A stretch of 64,000 nucleotides of DNA from Ascoidea rubescens DSM 1968 (lineage: Eukaryota; Ascomycota; Saccharomycetes; Ascoideales; Ascoideaceae): assembly GCF_001661345.1 (NCBI RefSeq), contig NW_017962926.1:1-64000 (forward strand), read 5' to 3'. Below the pieces are notes generated by a model, which did not search any database, was not told the origin of the DNA, and saw only the letters and a program-made list of their open reading frames with translations. This document shows positions 51,044 through 61,290 of the stretch, one piece after another (position 1 is the first letter of the stretch; each line of letters opens with the position of its first letter). The translations under genes and the position numbers were made by a program.

Positions 51044-53599
51044 TCAATTTAATTTGTTAACCTCTTCAGACAAATGACTCCAAAGTTTATTTACTAGTAT
51101 CTCACTATCTTCATCAAATGTTTCCATTAATTCATTAATTAATCCAGTTTTATTAGTCCCTTTGTTGTTTTTAATATAACCTGTAATAAAATCTGCCATT
51201 TCTTCTTCAACAAATCCAAGATATTCTTCCAATAGCAAATTAACAAATGGTGTTACTTTGGTAACTAAAATGCTTAATTTTTCTACTGAATATTCAGATA
51301 ATTTCTTAATCAATTCTCTTTCTTCTTCTTCTCCAATAATATGAATAACTATTTCTTCTTCATCACTTTTGTTTATCTCTTCATCACTTTCGCTAATATT
51401 ATCTTCATCCATCTTTTCATCATTGTTAGATGAAACAGAATCTCTATCTTCATCCTCAGATTCTATATTTTTATCTTGCAGTTGATAATCTATAGCAGAA
51501 TCAGAATCAGAATCTAATTCTGATTGAGACTGGAAATCGGATTCGGATTTGGATTCGGATTCCGAATTTATATCGATATTTTGCAAACTTGTGTCTGGTT
51601 TGGTATTTTTTTCAGTGTCATTATTACCAATAATTTTATTATTTTTAAATTTATTTTGAGATTTAATGACAAGTTTAATTGGTTTATCAAACGTGGGTTT
51701 AGTATTAGAATCAAGTAAAGATGATAAAAAGTCTTTACTTTTCTTGCTAATTTCAAGGTCTCTCAATTCCTCTTTTCTATCCTTTTCATCGTTTTGAACC
51801 TCAATATCATACTTTGATTTTCTATTCTTCAAATATAAAGGTTTATTCTTATAATATAGTAGCTCTTTTAGTTTTGATTCTTTATCATCATCGAATTTTT
51901 CATAATTCTTTAACAAAAAATCTCTTCTTTTCAAGACAAATTCCGATTCATAATTTTTAACGTAGTTAAACTTATTTATTAGATTTTTTTTATAAGAATT
52001 TTCAAATTTGATTAAATTTTGTTCTTTTCCTAAATATTCTTGATTAGCCGATTTCATTTCTAAATTCGTTCTAACAACTTCGTATTCTAAATCATTCATT
52101 TCGTCATCATTATCATCATCATATTCGTCGTCATCATAATCTTCTTCATGAATATCCTGACCGTTTTCACCGTTGGAATTTATCTTAGTTTTATTTTTAG
52201 ATGATTGTTTAATTGAGTCATATAGTTTTCTAATTTGCAATTTTGAACGTCTTTTTTCTTCCAATTGTTCTTTTATTTGTTTTTGTTTCAAGTTTTGATA
52301 AACTTTTGTTCTAAAATCTTTGATATCTGAAATGACTTGAGGCAACATTTCTTTAGGTATATCGGTTAATTCATTAAAGTTTATTTTGTAATTTTGAATA
52401 TCATCATTATTATTTTTTTCATCTTCAGTATTAGAACGGTCATTTATTTTTTTATTTTGGGATGAATTAAGTTCAAATTGATATTTTTTGATCAATGATA
52501 AAATTTGAGATCTTTGTTCAGCAATAAAATCCGAATATTTAGTATTGATTGAATCGAAGGATAAATTTGATATTTTTAAAACAAAATCAATTAAGTTTTC
52601 GGTTTTTTTTTCATATTTAATTGATAGATTGTGTAAAATGTCAATATTACTCGATTTGAATGGTATTTTAAATTTATCAAATATCACTATAAATAATACA
52701 AAAAAGTCGACAACAAAAGTCTTTGGAGTTTGATTTTGATTTTGATTTTGATTTTGATTTTGATTTTCATTGTTAACATTGTTTTGATATTCATTTAGTT
52801 GGGAATTCAAAGAGACTAAAAAATTTGGGTAAGTAAATTTTATGTAAGCAATTTTATCATGATCTAAATTTTCATAGTTTGAAATGGACCAATTAAATGA
52901 AAATTTTGTCTTTGAAGTTTCAGCGGATAGATTGGTTAATAAATTATTAAAAGTTTTGGAAATAATTAACTCAATTAAATTATTTGAAAAAACTGAAGGA
53001 ATATTTAATAAGGAAAAAATTAGCAATTGCTGCTCAATTGTCAATGGAAAAAACCGATTTAAATCAATGAAATAAGTTAATTTTTTATTTAGAAATAAAA
53101 AATTAGTATCAGAACTATTTTTGGCATCTTCACTAAGATTGTTACCTCGATCGATTTTATTATTATTTGAATTGGTATCATTTGTGCTTTCATTAGTATT
53201 TTCAGCATCAAAAGCGTTTAACTTTTGTTTGTTACTGGCTATAATCAAATTTCTTTTTTTTCTGATATCGTTTAATAGGTATAAGATATTTGAATTATAA
53301 ATTAGAGGGACTGAACCATCAACGATTTTAGTATGAATAGTTTGATTAGATGGGGTTTCTTCAGTTTGGTTAGCTTGGAGAGCATCCACCTTGGGCTTGT
53401 AGCTGGGTAGCAAATTCTTGATATCAAACCTTTTCACATTTAGTTGATTATAATTGATAATTTCATTTTTGTCATCTTTATTTGTGTTAAAAGGATTTAT
53501 AAACAACGATGAAGGAGAAACAGTAATCAAATTGAGATTGGTGACCTCGAGAGGGTTCTTTATCTGTGGATCCACTCTAACGTTGACAGTCGTAACCAT
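51044..53599 (-). CDS. SNU71: SNU71/RBM25-like U1 snRNP protein with C-terminal PWI domain
   Basis: 851 residues from the ATG at 53599. The last 85 residues (LIKKLSEYSVEKLSILVTK, then LLLEEYLGFVEEEMADFI, then LINELMETFDEDSEILVNKLW) have the four-helix PWI pattern with a C-terminal LW pair, as in human RBM25. The N-terminal 300 residues resemble the Snu71 part, with short hydrophobic blocks and ITVSPSSLFINPF, while the centre is charged Lys/Glu/Asp coil. S. cerevisiae Snu71 is the U1 snRNP member equated with RBM25, linking U1 to 5' splice-site choice. An (NQ)n run at about 52730-52770 and Ser/Asp/Glu repeats at about 51430-51560 enlarge the protein. The PWI call is strong; the assignment to Snu71 rather than a paralogue is inference. 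Confidence 0.75.
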   Translation of the reverse strand: MVTTVNVRVDPQIKNPLEVTNLNLITVSPSSLFINPFNTNKDDKNEIINYNQLNVKRFDIKNLLPSYKPKVDALQANQTEETPSNQTIHTKIVDGSVPLIYNSNILYLLNDIRKKRNLIIASNKQKLNAFDAENTNESTNDTNSNNNKIDRGNNLSEDAKNSSDTNFLFLNKKLTYFIDLNRFFPLTIEQQLLIFSLLNIPSVFSNNLIELIISKTFNNLLTNLSAETSKTKFSFNWSISNYENLDHDKIAYIKFTYPNFLVSLNSQLNEYQNNVNNENQNQNQNQNQNQTPKTFVVDFFVLFIVIFDKFKIPFKSSNIDILHNLSIKYEKKTENLIDFVLKISNLSFDSINTKYSDFIAEQRSQILSLIKKYQFELNSSQNKKINDRSNTEDEKNNNDDIQNYKINFNELTDIPKEMLPQVISDIKDFRTKVYQNLKQKQIKEQLEEKRRSKLQIRKLYDSIKQSSKNKTKINSNGENGQDIHEEDYDDDEYDDDNDDEMNDLEYEVVRTNLEMKSANQEYLGKEQNLIKFENSYKKNLINKFNYVKNYESEFVLKRRDFLLKNYEKFDDDKESKLKELLYYKNKPLYLKNRKSKYDIEVQNDEKDRKEELRDLEISKKSKDFLSSLLDSNTKPTFDKPIKLVIKSQNKFKNNKIIGNNDTEKNTKPDTSLQNIDINSESESKSESDFQSQSELDSDSDSAIDYQLQDKNIESEDEDRDSVSSNNDEKMDEDNISESDEEINKSDEEEIVIHIIGEEEERELIKKLSEYSVEKLSILVTKVTPFVNLLLEEYLGFVEEEMADFITGYIKNNKGTNKTGLINELMETFDEDSEILVNKLWSHLSEEVNKLN

Positions 53600-53941
53600 T
53601 CTAGCTATCTAGTGGTGTTTACTGGTTGATTCTTTCTTTGGCCTGAGCTTTTTTCCACCAACTCTGGTTTTGGTTTTGATGTGGTTTTGATGAGACTTTT
53701 CATTACAGGGTAATTTCTCTTCTCATTACAAAACTGAAAAAACCGTGTTTGAGAAAGAGGTATTTACAGAGATGGCGTTATATTTTACAAAACAGGTTTT
53801 TTATTAGATTTATTGGTTGAGGGTTTTGAAAAAAATATATAGAAGATAAAATGGTAGAATATTGATTCTGAGCGAAAGGAATATGGAAAAAAACCAATTC
53901 AGCAGTGGTCTGTAGATGCGATCAAGGGCTGTTGATTCTGT
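53600..53941. promoter_or_regulatory. SNU71 promoter and dioxygenase 3' flank
   Basis: 342 bases with a T/G-rich stretch (GGTTTTGATGTGGTTTTGATG) at about 53667-53692. Nothing else was recognised. Confidence 0.5.
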
Positions 53942-55234
53942 TTAATCCAAAGACAAACCCAAGGCTTCTCTCTGCGATTTGGATTCTGCATCAAAGAATG
54001 GAACTTCTGCCAAAGAAGTAACTCTAGTTCCATGTCTTGGTTCCAAACCTTCGTAATCCCAAACAGTGCTATGGACAGACACTCTGTTGTCCCAAATGGC
54101 AGAAGTGCCATAACCTGGCTTGGTGGGTTTCCAGTTGAATCGGACCTGGATATCAGCGTTTTTCTCCAAAACATCCAATAGATAATTCAAAATAACACTA
54201 GATTCTGGTGGTTCTAAACCAACAATACTTTTGGTCATGCTTCTGTTGACAAACAATGCCTTCCAGCCAGTAGAAGGATGAGTTCTAATGATGGGATGTC
54301 TTCTTTCAATCTTTTTTGGTCCGCTAAATGGGTCGTCTCTATCGATATAACCATGAGCAGAAAAATAAATAGCTTCTTTTCCATCCAAAAACTTCTGTAA
54401 CGCAGGAGATAGCTTATCGTAAGCAGCATAGCCCGAAGACCAAATAGTGTCACCACCAAGCTCTGGAATAGCATCGTTATGTAAATGGGTGATACCAGCT
54501 GGTTGAAATTCATGAACCAAATCAGTATGCCATGTTTGAGAACCATAAACAGCATCCCTGATGCCAAAATTGCCAAAAGTATTGTTTTTAAAACTTAAAT
54601 GACCGAGTGAATAATTTTGCCAAATCACACCCACACCAGGTAAGCCTGGAACTCTTGGTGATTGTGGATGCAATTCAACTTGACCCCAATACTGACCCAA
54701 TTCCAATTGTTTTTGAGGAGATAGTTTTTGGTCTCTGAAAAAGACAACAACTCTTTCAGCCACAAGTAATGCCAATTCATCCTTTTGTTGGTCAGTCAAA
54801 TCAGATAGTTGCAATCCAACAATTTCTGTGCCAACTTTTGTTGTAAGATTAATAACTTGTTTGGCAGCTCCAAAAAATGCTTTTTTTTCTGGATCAGCGT
54901 TTACTCCTCTTTCAACAAATGGAAATCCATCGTTTCTAATTTTAGTTGCTTCATCAAGAAAAATTGGAATATCATTTTTATTTGGAACATATGGATATCC
55001 CTTGGAAAGATCAATTCCAGCTTCTTCAAATCTCTTACGAGTTGTTTCTGGTAATATTTTTAAACCTCGAGGATCACCACCTGTTGGAACACCTTTTGAA
55101 AGAGTGGATTGACTATGGACATAAGCAGATTTGGTATCCTTTTTAATTATCGCTTCAATTTGCTGATCGACTGATAAGGGTTTCAACTGAGCAGCTTCTG
55201 GTCCGGTCTTTTCTAAAGTAATTGTTTGAGACAT
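53942..55234 (-). CDS. JLP1: TfdA/TauD-family 2-oxoglutarate dioxygenase (JLP1-like)
   Basis: 430 residues from the ATG at 55234. The iron-binding facial triad is present: H-x-D in QTWHTDLVHEF (about residue 238) and the distal His in RVSVHSTVWDYEG (about 386), followed by the 2-oxoglutarate-binding Arg in RHGTRV (about 400). The blocks VVFFRDQKLSPQKQLELGQYWG and GGDTIWSSGYAAYDKL are typical of the family. Its S. cerevisiae member, Jlp1, oxidises sulfonates and sulfate esters to release sulfite when sulfate is short. The substrate of this one (taurine, alkylsulfonate or another acid) cannot be read from sequence, and yeasts often have several paralogues. The upstream region contains motifs that resemble Met31/Met32 sites (see findings). 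Confidence 0.85.
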   Translation of the reverse strand: MSQTITLEKTGPEAAQLKPLSVDQQIEAIIKKDTKSAYVHSQSTLSKGVPTGGDPRGLKILPETTRKRFEEAGIDLSKGYPYVPNKNDIPIFLDEATKIRNDGFPFVERGVNADPEKKAFFGAAKQVINLTTKVGTEIVGLQLSDLTDQQKDELALLVAERVVVFFRDQKLSPQKQLELGQYWGQVELHPQSPRVPGLPGVGVIWQNYSLGHLSFKNNTFGNFGIRDAVYGSQTWHTDLVHEFQPAGITHLHNDAIPELGGDTIWSSGYAAYDKLSPALQKFLDGKEAIYFSAHGYIDRDDPFSGPKKIERRHPIIRTHPSTGWKALFVNRSMTKSIVGLEPPESSVILNYLLDVLEKNADIQVRFNWKPTKPGYGTSAIWDNRVSVHSTVWDYEGLEPRHGTRVTSLAEVPFFDAESKSQREALGLSLD

Positions 55235-56349
55235 TTATATAGCAACACTGATGGATTTAAAGAGCAATTGGTTCGATACAGTAAACTTTGATTTATTGAA
55301 TACAATTATTAGATTTTTTTGATCAAGTTCTGGTTAACTTACTGATATAAATGTTTTTTGATTACTTATATAACAATTCCCAAGAATACTATCGGAATTG
55401 AATTAATCAAAAATTTCTTTATTTATCCATCATTAAACAACCATCCAATAGCACTATTGGCATTTCTAAAAACACTGGTACATTTCAAAACAAATTAAGC
55501 AGTATCAAAATCTCAAATAAACCTACACAGTCCACAGTGTTTCAAAATCTGAGGAAAAGTCTCGAGATACTATGTTTTTTGTTTCTATCACACCAATATC
55601 TCATCAGCTTTCCTATTGACAATAAGTGATTAGTAATGAGCAATTGAAAGCAATTCATCATCTGTAAATCTCTAAAAAGCAGTTCAGCCAATATTAAAAC
55701 CACTGACTGATCATAATAAGCACCCAAAAAGTTTCCACACTACTGCTGCTTTGCTCCTATTGGCCAACCACACCGATGGTGCGAAAACCCAAACCATAGA
55801 TAAGATATCCAGCATAGTTGTTCGGTAATATCAGAGCGGATTGTGTTATTCCTCTCGCTTGAAGGAAAATAGGCAATTTTGCTTTTCAGCGCCAAAATGT
55901 GGCACAACAAAAGGGGAACCAGCTTGAAAAGTCGAGTTCTCGGTTGATGATTTGAAGCCTTTCCACAAGTATGGCGTATCAAACAATTTGGATTATCATT
56001 GGAATTCCTGCAGCAGATTATTAATTGGAATTATACAATGTGAATCAAGAAAATGATAAAGAGTTTTGTTATTTTTAGGATCTTTTTACAAACATAAACC
56101 ACAGATGTGACCAAACAGTTACCATCAACATCAAAATCCTCTCAGGAAAATAACCGTCCTTAATTAAAAGTAAACATTTCCAATAATTAAGACTTTTATT
56201 GAAAGATAAGAAACAAAATGGAAAACAAAACTATCATTCACAATGTGTATATTAGAATTAATTTGTTTGAATCAGCTAGCCAGCATCCCTCTATGTATTT
56301 AAATAAACTTATATTTTGATTTGAAACCACGAAAAAAAACAACTGATTA
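55235..56349. promoter_or_regulatory. Dioxygenase upstream region and HOP1 3' flank
   Basis: 1.1 kb. A less AT-rich part spans about 55540-55990. An ACTGTGG core (minus strand, about 55530) and AAAATGTGGC (plus, about 55893) resemble the AAACTGTGGC element. The open frame at 55740-55982 starts with TTG and has no likeness. Beyond 56000 is AT-rich 3' flank. Confidence 0.45.
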
Positions 56350-57887
56350 TCAACTATATGATTTTTTAATTACTTTTTTAATTGTTCTCTTATTATAAAT
56401 TTTTTTAGTGATTTTCATATTTTTTTCAACTTCTAAAGAAGACAAAGGCAATAATTGGGTGGGCATAAAATTATTTTTCTTATTATTATGATAATGAACG
56501 ACAGGTTGAGATGATTCAAATATTGAAAATGATACCTCTTCTTGCTGGTTATTTTTATTATTAATAGAAAGGCCGGGGATTTGAGAGGAAAGAACGGGAT
56601 CGGAAATTAATTCTTGCCCTCTAATTGGTGATGATGATAGTTGATTATATTCATTTAGACGTTGGGTATTTCCAAAAGATTTGATATTAGATAAATCTTG
56701 TTGAATCATTGAATTGAAATAATTGTTAATTTTTTTTGTATTATTTATTTTTTTAATACCACTATTATTATTGATATCAACGGTAGTATTATTAGCATTA
56801 ATATTGATATTATTTGGTTTGATTATCTGATTATTTTTTATTTTTTCATTTTTTATTTTTTCACTTTGCACTTTTTCATTTTGTTTTTCAATAAATATAA
56901 AATTATTATTATAATATTCTTCATCAATGATTTTATTAATATGATCTTTTAATAAAGCGTTTCTACTTCTAGAAACTAGAGTTAGGTAATATTTTTCATT
57001 GTAATTTATTTGATCAATGGAGTTTAAAGATAAGTTTGGGTTAAAAAAATTGTTTAAAATATAATTTGAATAAGAATTTAATTTTTTAATGGTATCATTA
57101 ACTTTTTCAATTAGAATTAATTTATCGTTAAATAATTTAATAACTATTTTTTTGAAAATATTGATGTGATTATTATTAGATGAATTGAAACCTAAATCAA
57201 TAAAAATTTCCGAAAAAGTTGAAGGAAATTTAAAATTTTTCCTTTGGATTAATTTGTAAAATTTTCTTAGATTTAAATATATTGGCAATAAGCTATTATT
57301 TACTTCTATTGAAGTGGACTTGTTTTTATTGGTTTCATTTGAAATTGAGGCTGAACAATTTAAACAATTAAAATTATTATAAAAATTATTATTAATCATG
57401 TGTGAATTAGTTTTTTTAAAATAGCAATAGGGATGGAAATTTTTCTTGCAGGAATTACATTGAATTATATTAAGATTGGTGTTATTTTTAGTTGAAAAAA
57501 TAGGCAAGTTTTTTTTAATCCCACATTCACAATCGAATATATTTATTTCATTAATTTCATTAAGGTTATTAGTGTTATCTTTATTATCTTTGGCATCATC
57601 ATTAATTGATTTGATTATTTTTAGGATTGGCTTTTTAAAATAATTTGAGACAAATAAGTTATTATAAACTAATTGAAAAGGATCATTTAAAATTGAACTA
57701 AAGGGAATTGAGTTTGGAGTATTATTATCATTATCATTATTATTATTGGAAATTTCATTATTTAAAGTTAAAATTTGCATTGATAAAATATGATGATTTG
57801 TGTTTAGTATGCCAGGATTATGGTTATCGAATTCGTATTTCTCAAAATTATCATTATCAGTATCATTATAATAGCTATTGTTATTGC

Positions 57888-57921
<34 letters not shown>

Positions 57922-58644
57922 TAAAAGATTTATAAAACTAATGTTGCTGCTGACAAATTTATAGTTCAATGGGCAATTATCGTTTAATAGTAGGTTAATT
58001 TTCAAGTAATTTTGATAGGACAAGGGATTTAGAGATTGAGTTATTATTATTAGTCTTCTAATTAATTGTTGGATGGCCTTTTTCGAATCCAATAAATTGA
58101 TATTTATACTATCGTCATCATTTTTATTACTTTTTTTATTATTTTTTGATACGGATAAATTAAAATTATCATAATCAAAATTGAAAAAATATGATTCAAA
58201 ATATTTGTCTTTATTGTTATTATTATCATTATTGTAAATTATTAAACTCAAAGATTTTATGTAATTGAGACTGATGAGTTTGAAAATGTCAATTTGAATT
58301 AAATCCAATAAATCATCAATTTGATTTGACACATTGTTCTTCAAAATTTTTATCTTGACAGAATTTCGTTTGTCGTTACTGTTATTAATATCGTTATTGA
58401 GCCCATCGAGAATAAAAGTTTGCGAATCATAAGAATATCTTCGGTCAATAAAGCAGTCGTCGGGAAATAAGTTTCTTAGGAAGGATATGCAGCCAATTGA
58501 GATCAATAGCAAAGTCTGAATCAAGTCCTGGGACTGCTTCTTGGTAATTGAGCCAGAATTCTTGTCAATAGCAGCGTCAAAACCATTTTTTCCGCTATTG
58601 TCGTCCCCAGTATCATCTCGAGCAGCAATTTCCATAGCGCTCAT
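56350..58644 (-). CDS. HOP1: HOP1, meiotic chromosome-axis HORMA protein
   Basis: 764 residues from the ATG at 58644; the frame is open 33 codons higher to a GTG, and a second ATG follows at 58635. The HORMA domain covers about residues 35-290: QTLLLISIGCISFLRNLFPDDCF is nearly the same as in S. cerevisiae Hop1, followed by YFFNFDYDNFNLSVS and LLDSKKAIQQLIRRLIIITQSL. At about 371-433 is the family's zinc-finger region (CECG, then CNSCKKNFHPYC, then NCLNCS), with a winged-helix part after it. The C-terminal end is basic (KKVIKKS), where the closure motif is expected. Hop1 coats meiotic chromosome axes, drives inter-homologue recombination and relays checkpoint signals. Poly-Asn inserts make it longer than S. 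cerevisiae Hop1 (605). No obvious URS1 (TCGGCGGCT) was seen upstream. Confidence 0.92.
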
Positions 58645-58979
58645 CGCCCACAGAGAAAAGAACACATCGCAGCTCCAACACCTCTGGGAAAACAGTAGCT
58701 TTTTATAACACAGCAGCACCAGATTCTTCTTGCCCACCGCCACGGGTCGTCACCAACATCGTCTCTTTCGGACGCAACACCGCGAATGTTGCGTCCGAAA
58801 AGGGCAGCCCTGCATCTTCGGGACAACAGCAGCGGTGTTGTGCGCAACACGTGGAGCAACGCTTGCCTCCCACACGCGCGGGGACGGGAGCCAAACAAGG
58901 CAACTGCTAATTGGCGAAATTATAAAGGAAGAAAGCCCCAGCACTTTCTTCTAGAAACGAAGCCAGATATCACCCAACA
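58645..58979. promoter_or_regulatory. Divergent promoter HOP1 / Asn-rich gene, GC-rich
   Basis: 335 bases, the GC-rich island with the clearest internal structure: a 14-base perfect inverted repeat (separate entry), a further GTGTTG...CAACAC hairpin at 58835-58850, CACGTG at about 58849 and GCGCGGGGACGGG at about 58876-58888. A TATA-like ATTATAAAGG stands at about 58918, some 60 bases before the plus-strand ATG. Confidence 0.6.
58766..58800. repeat. 14-base perfect inverted repeat in HOP1 promoter
   Basis: Arms TTTCGGACGCAACA (58766-58779) and TGTTGCGTCCGAAA (58787-58800) are exact reverse complements with a 7-base spacer. Both arms are GC-rich in an AT-rich genome, so chance formation is unlikely. 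It could be a dimeric protein-binding site or a hairpin. Confidence 0.97.
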
Positions 58980-60404
58980 ATGTCAGAGAAAGCTGAACTT
59001 GGCCTCGCCATGGCAAAAGGCGCTCGAACGAGAGAGAACAATAGCAGCAGACGCAGCAGCAGCTCTCACAATGACAGCGACATGGACAGCTGCAGCGACA
59101 TGGACAATGCCGACAACAATTGCAATGACACCAATAGCAACAACAACGACAACGAGCTCGAGATAGAGGTTGGCCCACGCTTGCACCATCCTCAGCCCTC
59201 CCATCTCTTGCAGCCCTCCATGTTGAGCAGCCTCATCAACGACGTCAACTTCGACAACATTTCCACTGCCTCAACTGTCTCCTTCTCGAACGCCGCCAAT
59301 CCTGGCAGCGACTTGACCAACAAAAATCTTTCGCACCTTACTACCTCTAACTTAAATCTCAACAGCAAAAAGTATTTTTCCTCCACTGCTGCTTCTATTG
59401 CTTCCACTGATGCAATTGACTTGTTGAACCAACAGAATTCCAACACAACTTTGAATTCCATGAATAATATCGATACCGTTAACGGTAACAGTGACAATAT
59501 CAACAATATCAATAATATTACCGAAATAAACAATATGAATAACAACTTGAGCTTGTCCAACAACCATTTGTCCACGACTGTTAACAATGATTGGTCCAAC
59601 ATCTCCTTACCCACTTCAAGACCCTTATCAAGAGCTTCGAATACTTCTGGCATCTCAGTGACTGCAGCCAAAGATGGTATTGAAGGAAAGAGAATTCACA
59701 GGTATAATAATCTAGGACACCATAACAACCCCCATTTTCCTTTTTTGCACACAAATATTCAAAACCAAAACATCAACCAAAATATATCTCCACTTTTAAA
59801 CTCGGCAAATAACAAAAATCCTTCTCATAAAAAGTCAAGCTCTTTATCAACTAATTTGTCAAGCCAAAATCAAAACTCAAATTTAAATCAAATTCCAAAC
59901 CAAACTTCAAACCAAAATCAGAACCAGAATCAAAATAATTACCAAGAATATCTTTCTGATATCGAAATGGATATTGATAATAATTCAATTACTTCTTCGA
60001 TTCCAACAAACTCCAACATTCAAATTCCTAATATTAATTTGATTGATAATCAAAATAATCAAAATAATCAAAACAATCAAATATCACAAAATAATCAAAA
60101 TCGAAACGCTTTTTATTTATCAAGTCATTCAAAAGATTTACCTGTTTCCTTGAATGAAAAAATCAACTTATTTAAATCAACAAATTCTTTAAATTCTCAA
60201 CAAATCCATTCTTCAAGTACAAACATGAATCTTATTAATAATAATCAAAATAATCAAAATATCAATACTATCAATAAGGCGTCCTTTTTTTCACCAAACA
60301 ATCAACAATTCCATCAACAATTTTTGATTAGAAGATCGGGATCAAACTTGACTTTAGGTGGCATAAGTGATGATGTTTCAATTGATGATTATCCAAGATA
60401 TTAA
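58980..60404 (+). CDS. Unrecognised Asn/Ser/Gln-rich protein
   Basis: 474 residues from the ATG at 58980. No domain was recognised. The composition is dominated by Asn, Ser, Gln and Thr throughout, with (NQ)n runs at about residues 290-325 and 355-380. Short less-degenerate islands are LQPSMLSSLINDVNFDNIS (about 78-97), WSNISLPTSRPLSRASNTSG (about 204-223), YQEYLSDIEMDID (about 321) and the C-terminal FLIRRSGSNLTLGGISDDVSIDDYPRY. The two last islands look like candidates for conserved docking or phosphorylation motifs (RRSGS and SRPLSRAS fit basophilic kinase sites). Codon use is GC-richer in the first 120 codons than later. No membrane segment or signal peptide. It may be a prion-like or signalling adaptor protein, but nothing proves this. 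Confidence 0.7.
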   Translation: MSEKAELGLAMAKGARTRENNSSRRSSSSHNDSDMDSCSDMDNADNNCNDTNSNNNDNELEIEVGPRLHHPQPSHLLQPSMLSSLINDVNFDNISTASTVSFSNAANPGSDLTNKNLSHLTTSNLNLNSKKYFSSTAASIASTDAIDLLNQQNSNTTLNSMNNIDTVNGNSDNINNINNITEINNMNNNLSLSNNHLSTTVNNDWSNISLPTSRPLSRASNTSGISVTAAKDGIEGKRIHRYNNLGHHNNPHFPFLHTNIQNQNINQNISPLLNSANNKNPSHKKSSSLSTNLSSQNQNSNLNQIPNQTSNQNQNQNQNNYQEYLSDIEMDIDNNSITSSIPTNSNIQIPNINLIDNQNNQNNQNNQISQNNQNRNAFYLSSHSKDLPVSLNEKINLFKSTNSLNSQQIHSSSTNMNLINNNQNNQNINTINKASFFSPNNQQFHQQFLIRRSGSNLTLGGISDDVSIDDYPRY

Positions 60405-60630
60405 GCATTTTAGCAATTAAGTTTGTTTTATTATTTTTTTTATTTTTTTTCATTTATTTTGTGTTTATTAATTTAATTATTGATTTTTGTTTGATTTGTG
60501 ATTTTTATGGGTAAACTATTGTTCTTTCGTTATTATGTGCCACTTCAGTTCTTTATTATATTTTTAAAATAAATCTTTTTTAATTTTTGTTATCGTTATA
60601 ATGATTATTTTCTTTTATAATATTTTATAG

Positions 60631-60683
60631 TATTTTATTTTATTTTATTTTATTGGTTGATTTTATTTTATTTTATTTTATTG
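60631..60683. repeat. TTTTA pentanucleotide microsatellite
   Basis: About ten TTTTA units with one short interruption (GGTTGA) near 60655. Confidence 0.9.
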
Positions 60684-60894
60684 TTTCATTTTATTTTACT
60701 ATAAAGCTATAAACGTCTCATATCATAAAAACGCAATACAATTGAATCATATCGATACAGTTATAACAAGTAATAAAACTTAGGATAAAAAAACAAATAG
60801 CAAAATGAGTAAATGCAAAAAAAAAAGGAAAAAAAAAGTAGAAAAATACCATATATAATAAAAAAAGAAATTGCAAAATTAACAAACAAAAAAG

Positions 60895-60932
60895 AAAAAG
60901 AAAAAGAAAGAAAGAAAGAAAGAAAGAAAAAA
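60895..60932. repeat. GAAA tetranucleotide array
   Basis: Several GAAAAA units followed by about six GAAA units and three AAAT units in a purine-only stretch of the plus strand. Confidence 0.85.
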
Positions 60933-61290
60933 TAAATAAATAAACAATAATTAAGGAGAGAAAAAAGAGTTTGAATTAAACGAAGAAATAAACAAAAGAA
61001 ATCATTGACAGATAAGTTGAAGTTAATTTGAAACAAATGGATATTTATCAAAACCAGAACCAAGAGTAAGTGATTGATTTTGTTTAATTGACGAATGATA
61101 AATAACGAATATTCTTATTATAGATGATAACCCAAATGGAATAGTGTTGATATACAAGTTACTATAATTGTAAGTTTTAATTTATTGTGCGGTCCAGTTA
61201 AAAATAAATTGTGATTTAATTAAGATTTAATTGGGATTAAATTGGGATTAAATTAAACATTAATTAGGGTTAAAACTGGATTAGATTGGA

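Larger units (their letters stand above)
60405..61290. other. Convergent spacer with several microsatellites
   Basis: 886 bases between the 3' ends of the Asn-rich gene and SRF1. It contains a TTTTA array (60631-60683), a GAAA array (about 60900-60930) and ATTAAATTGGG-type repeats at about 61215-61255. A short ATG frame at 61037 meets GTAAGT after ten codons, but joining it to the next acceptor gives an immediate stop, so no gene is called. Confidence 0.6.

Noticed and set aside
55740-55982. 80-codon minus-strand frame upstream of the dioxygenase
   Set aside because: It starts with TTG and has no recognisable pattern; more likely promoter sequence.
58645-58743. 33-codon N-terminal extension of HOP1
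   Set aside because: It begins with GTG, is Cys/Leu/Phe-rich and unlike Hop1; the ATG at 58644 is the first proper start.
61037-61140. Possible spliced microgene starting MDIYQNQNQ
   Set aside because: The donor GTAAGT is present, but joining to the next TAG acceptor gives an immediate stop and there is no TACTAAC box.
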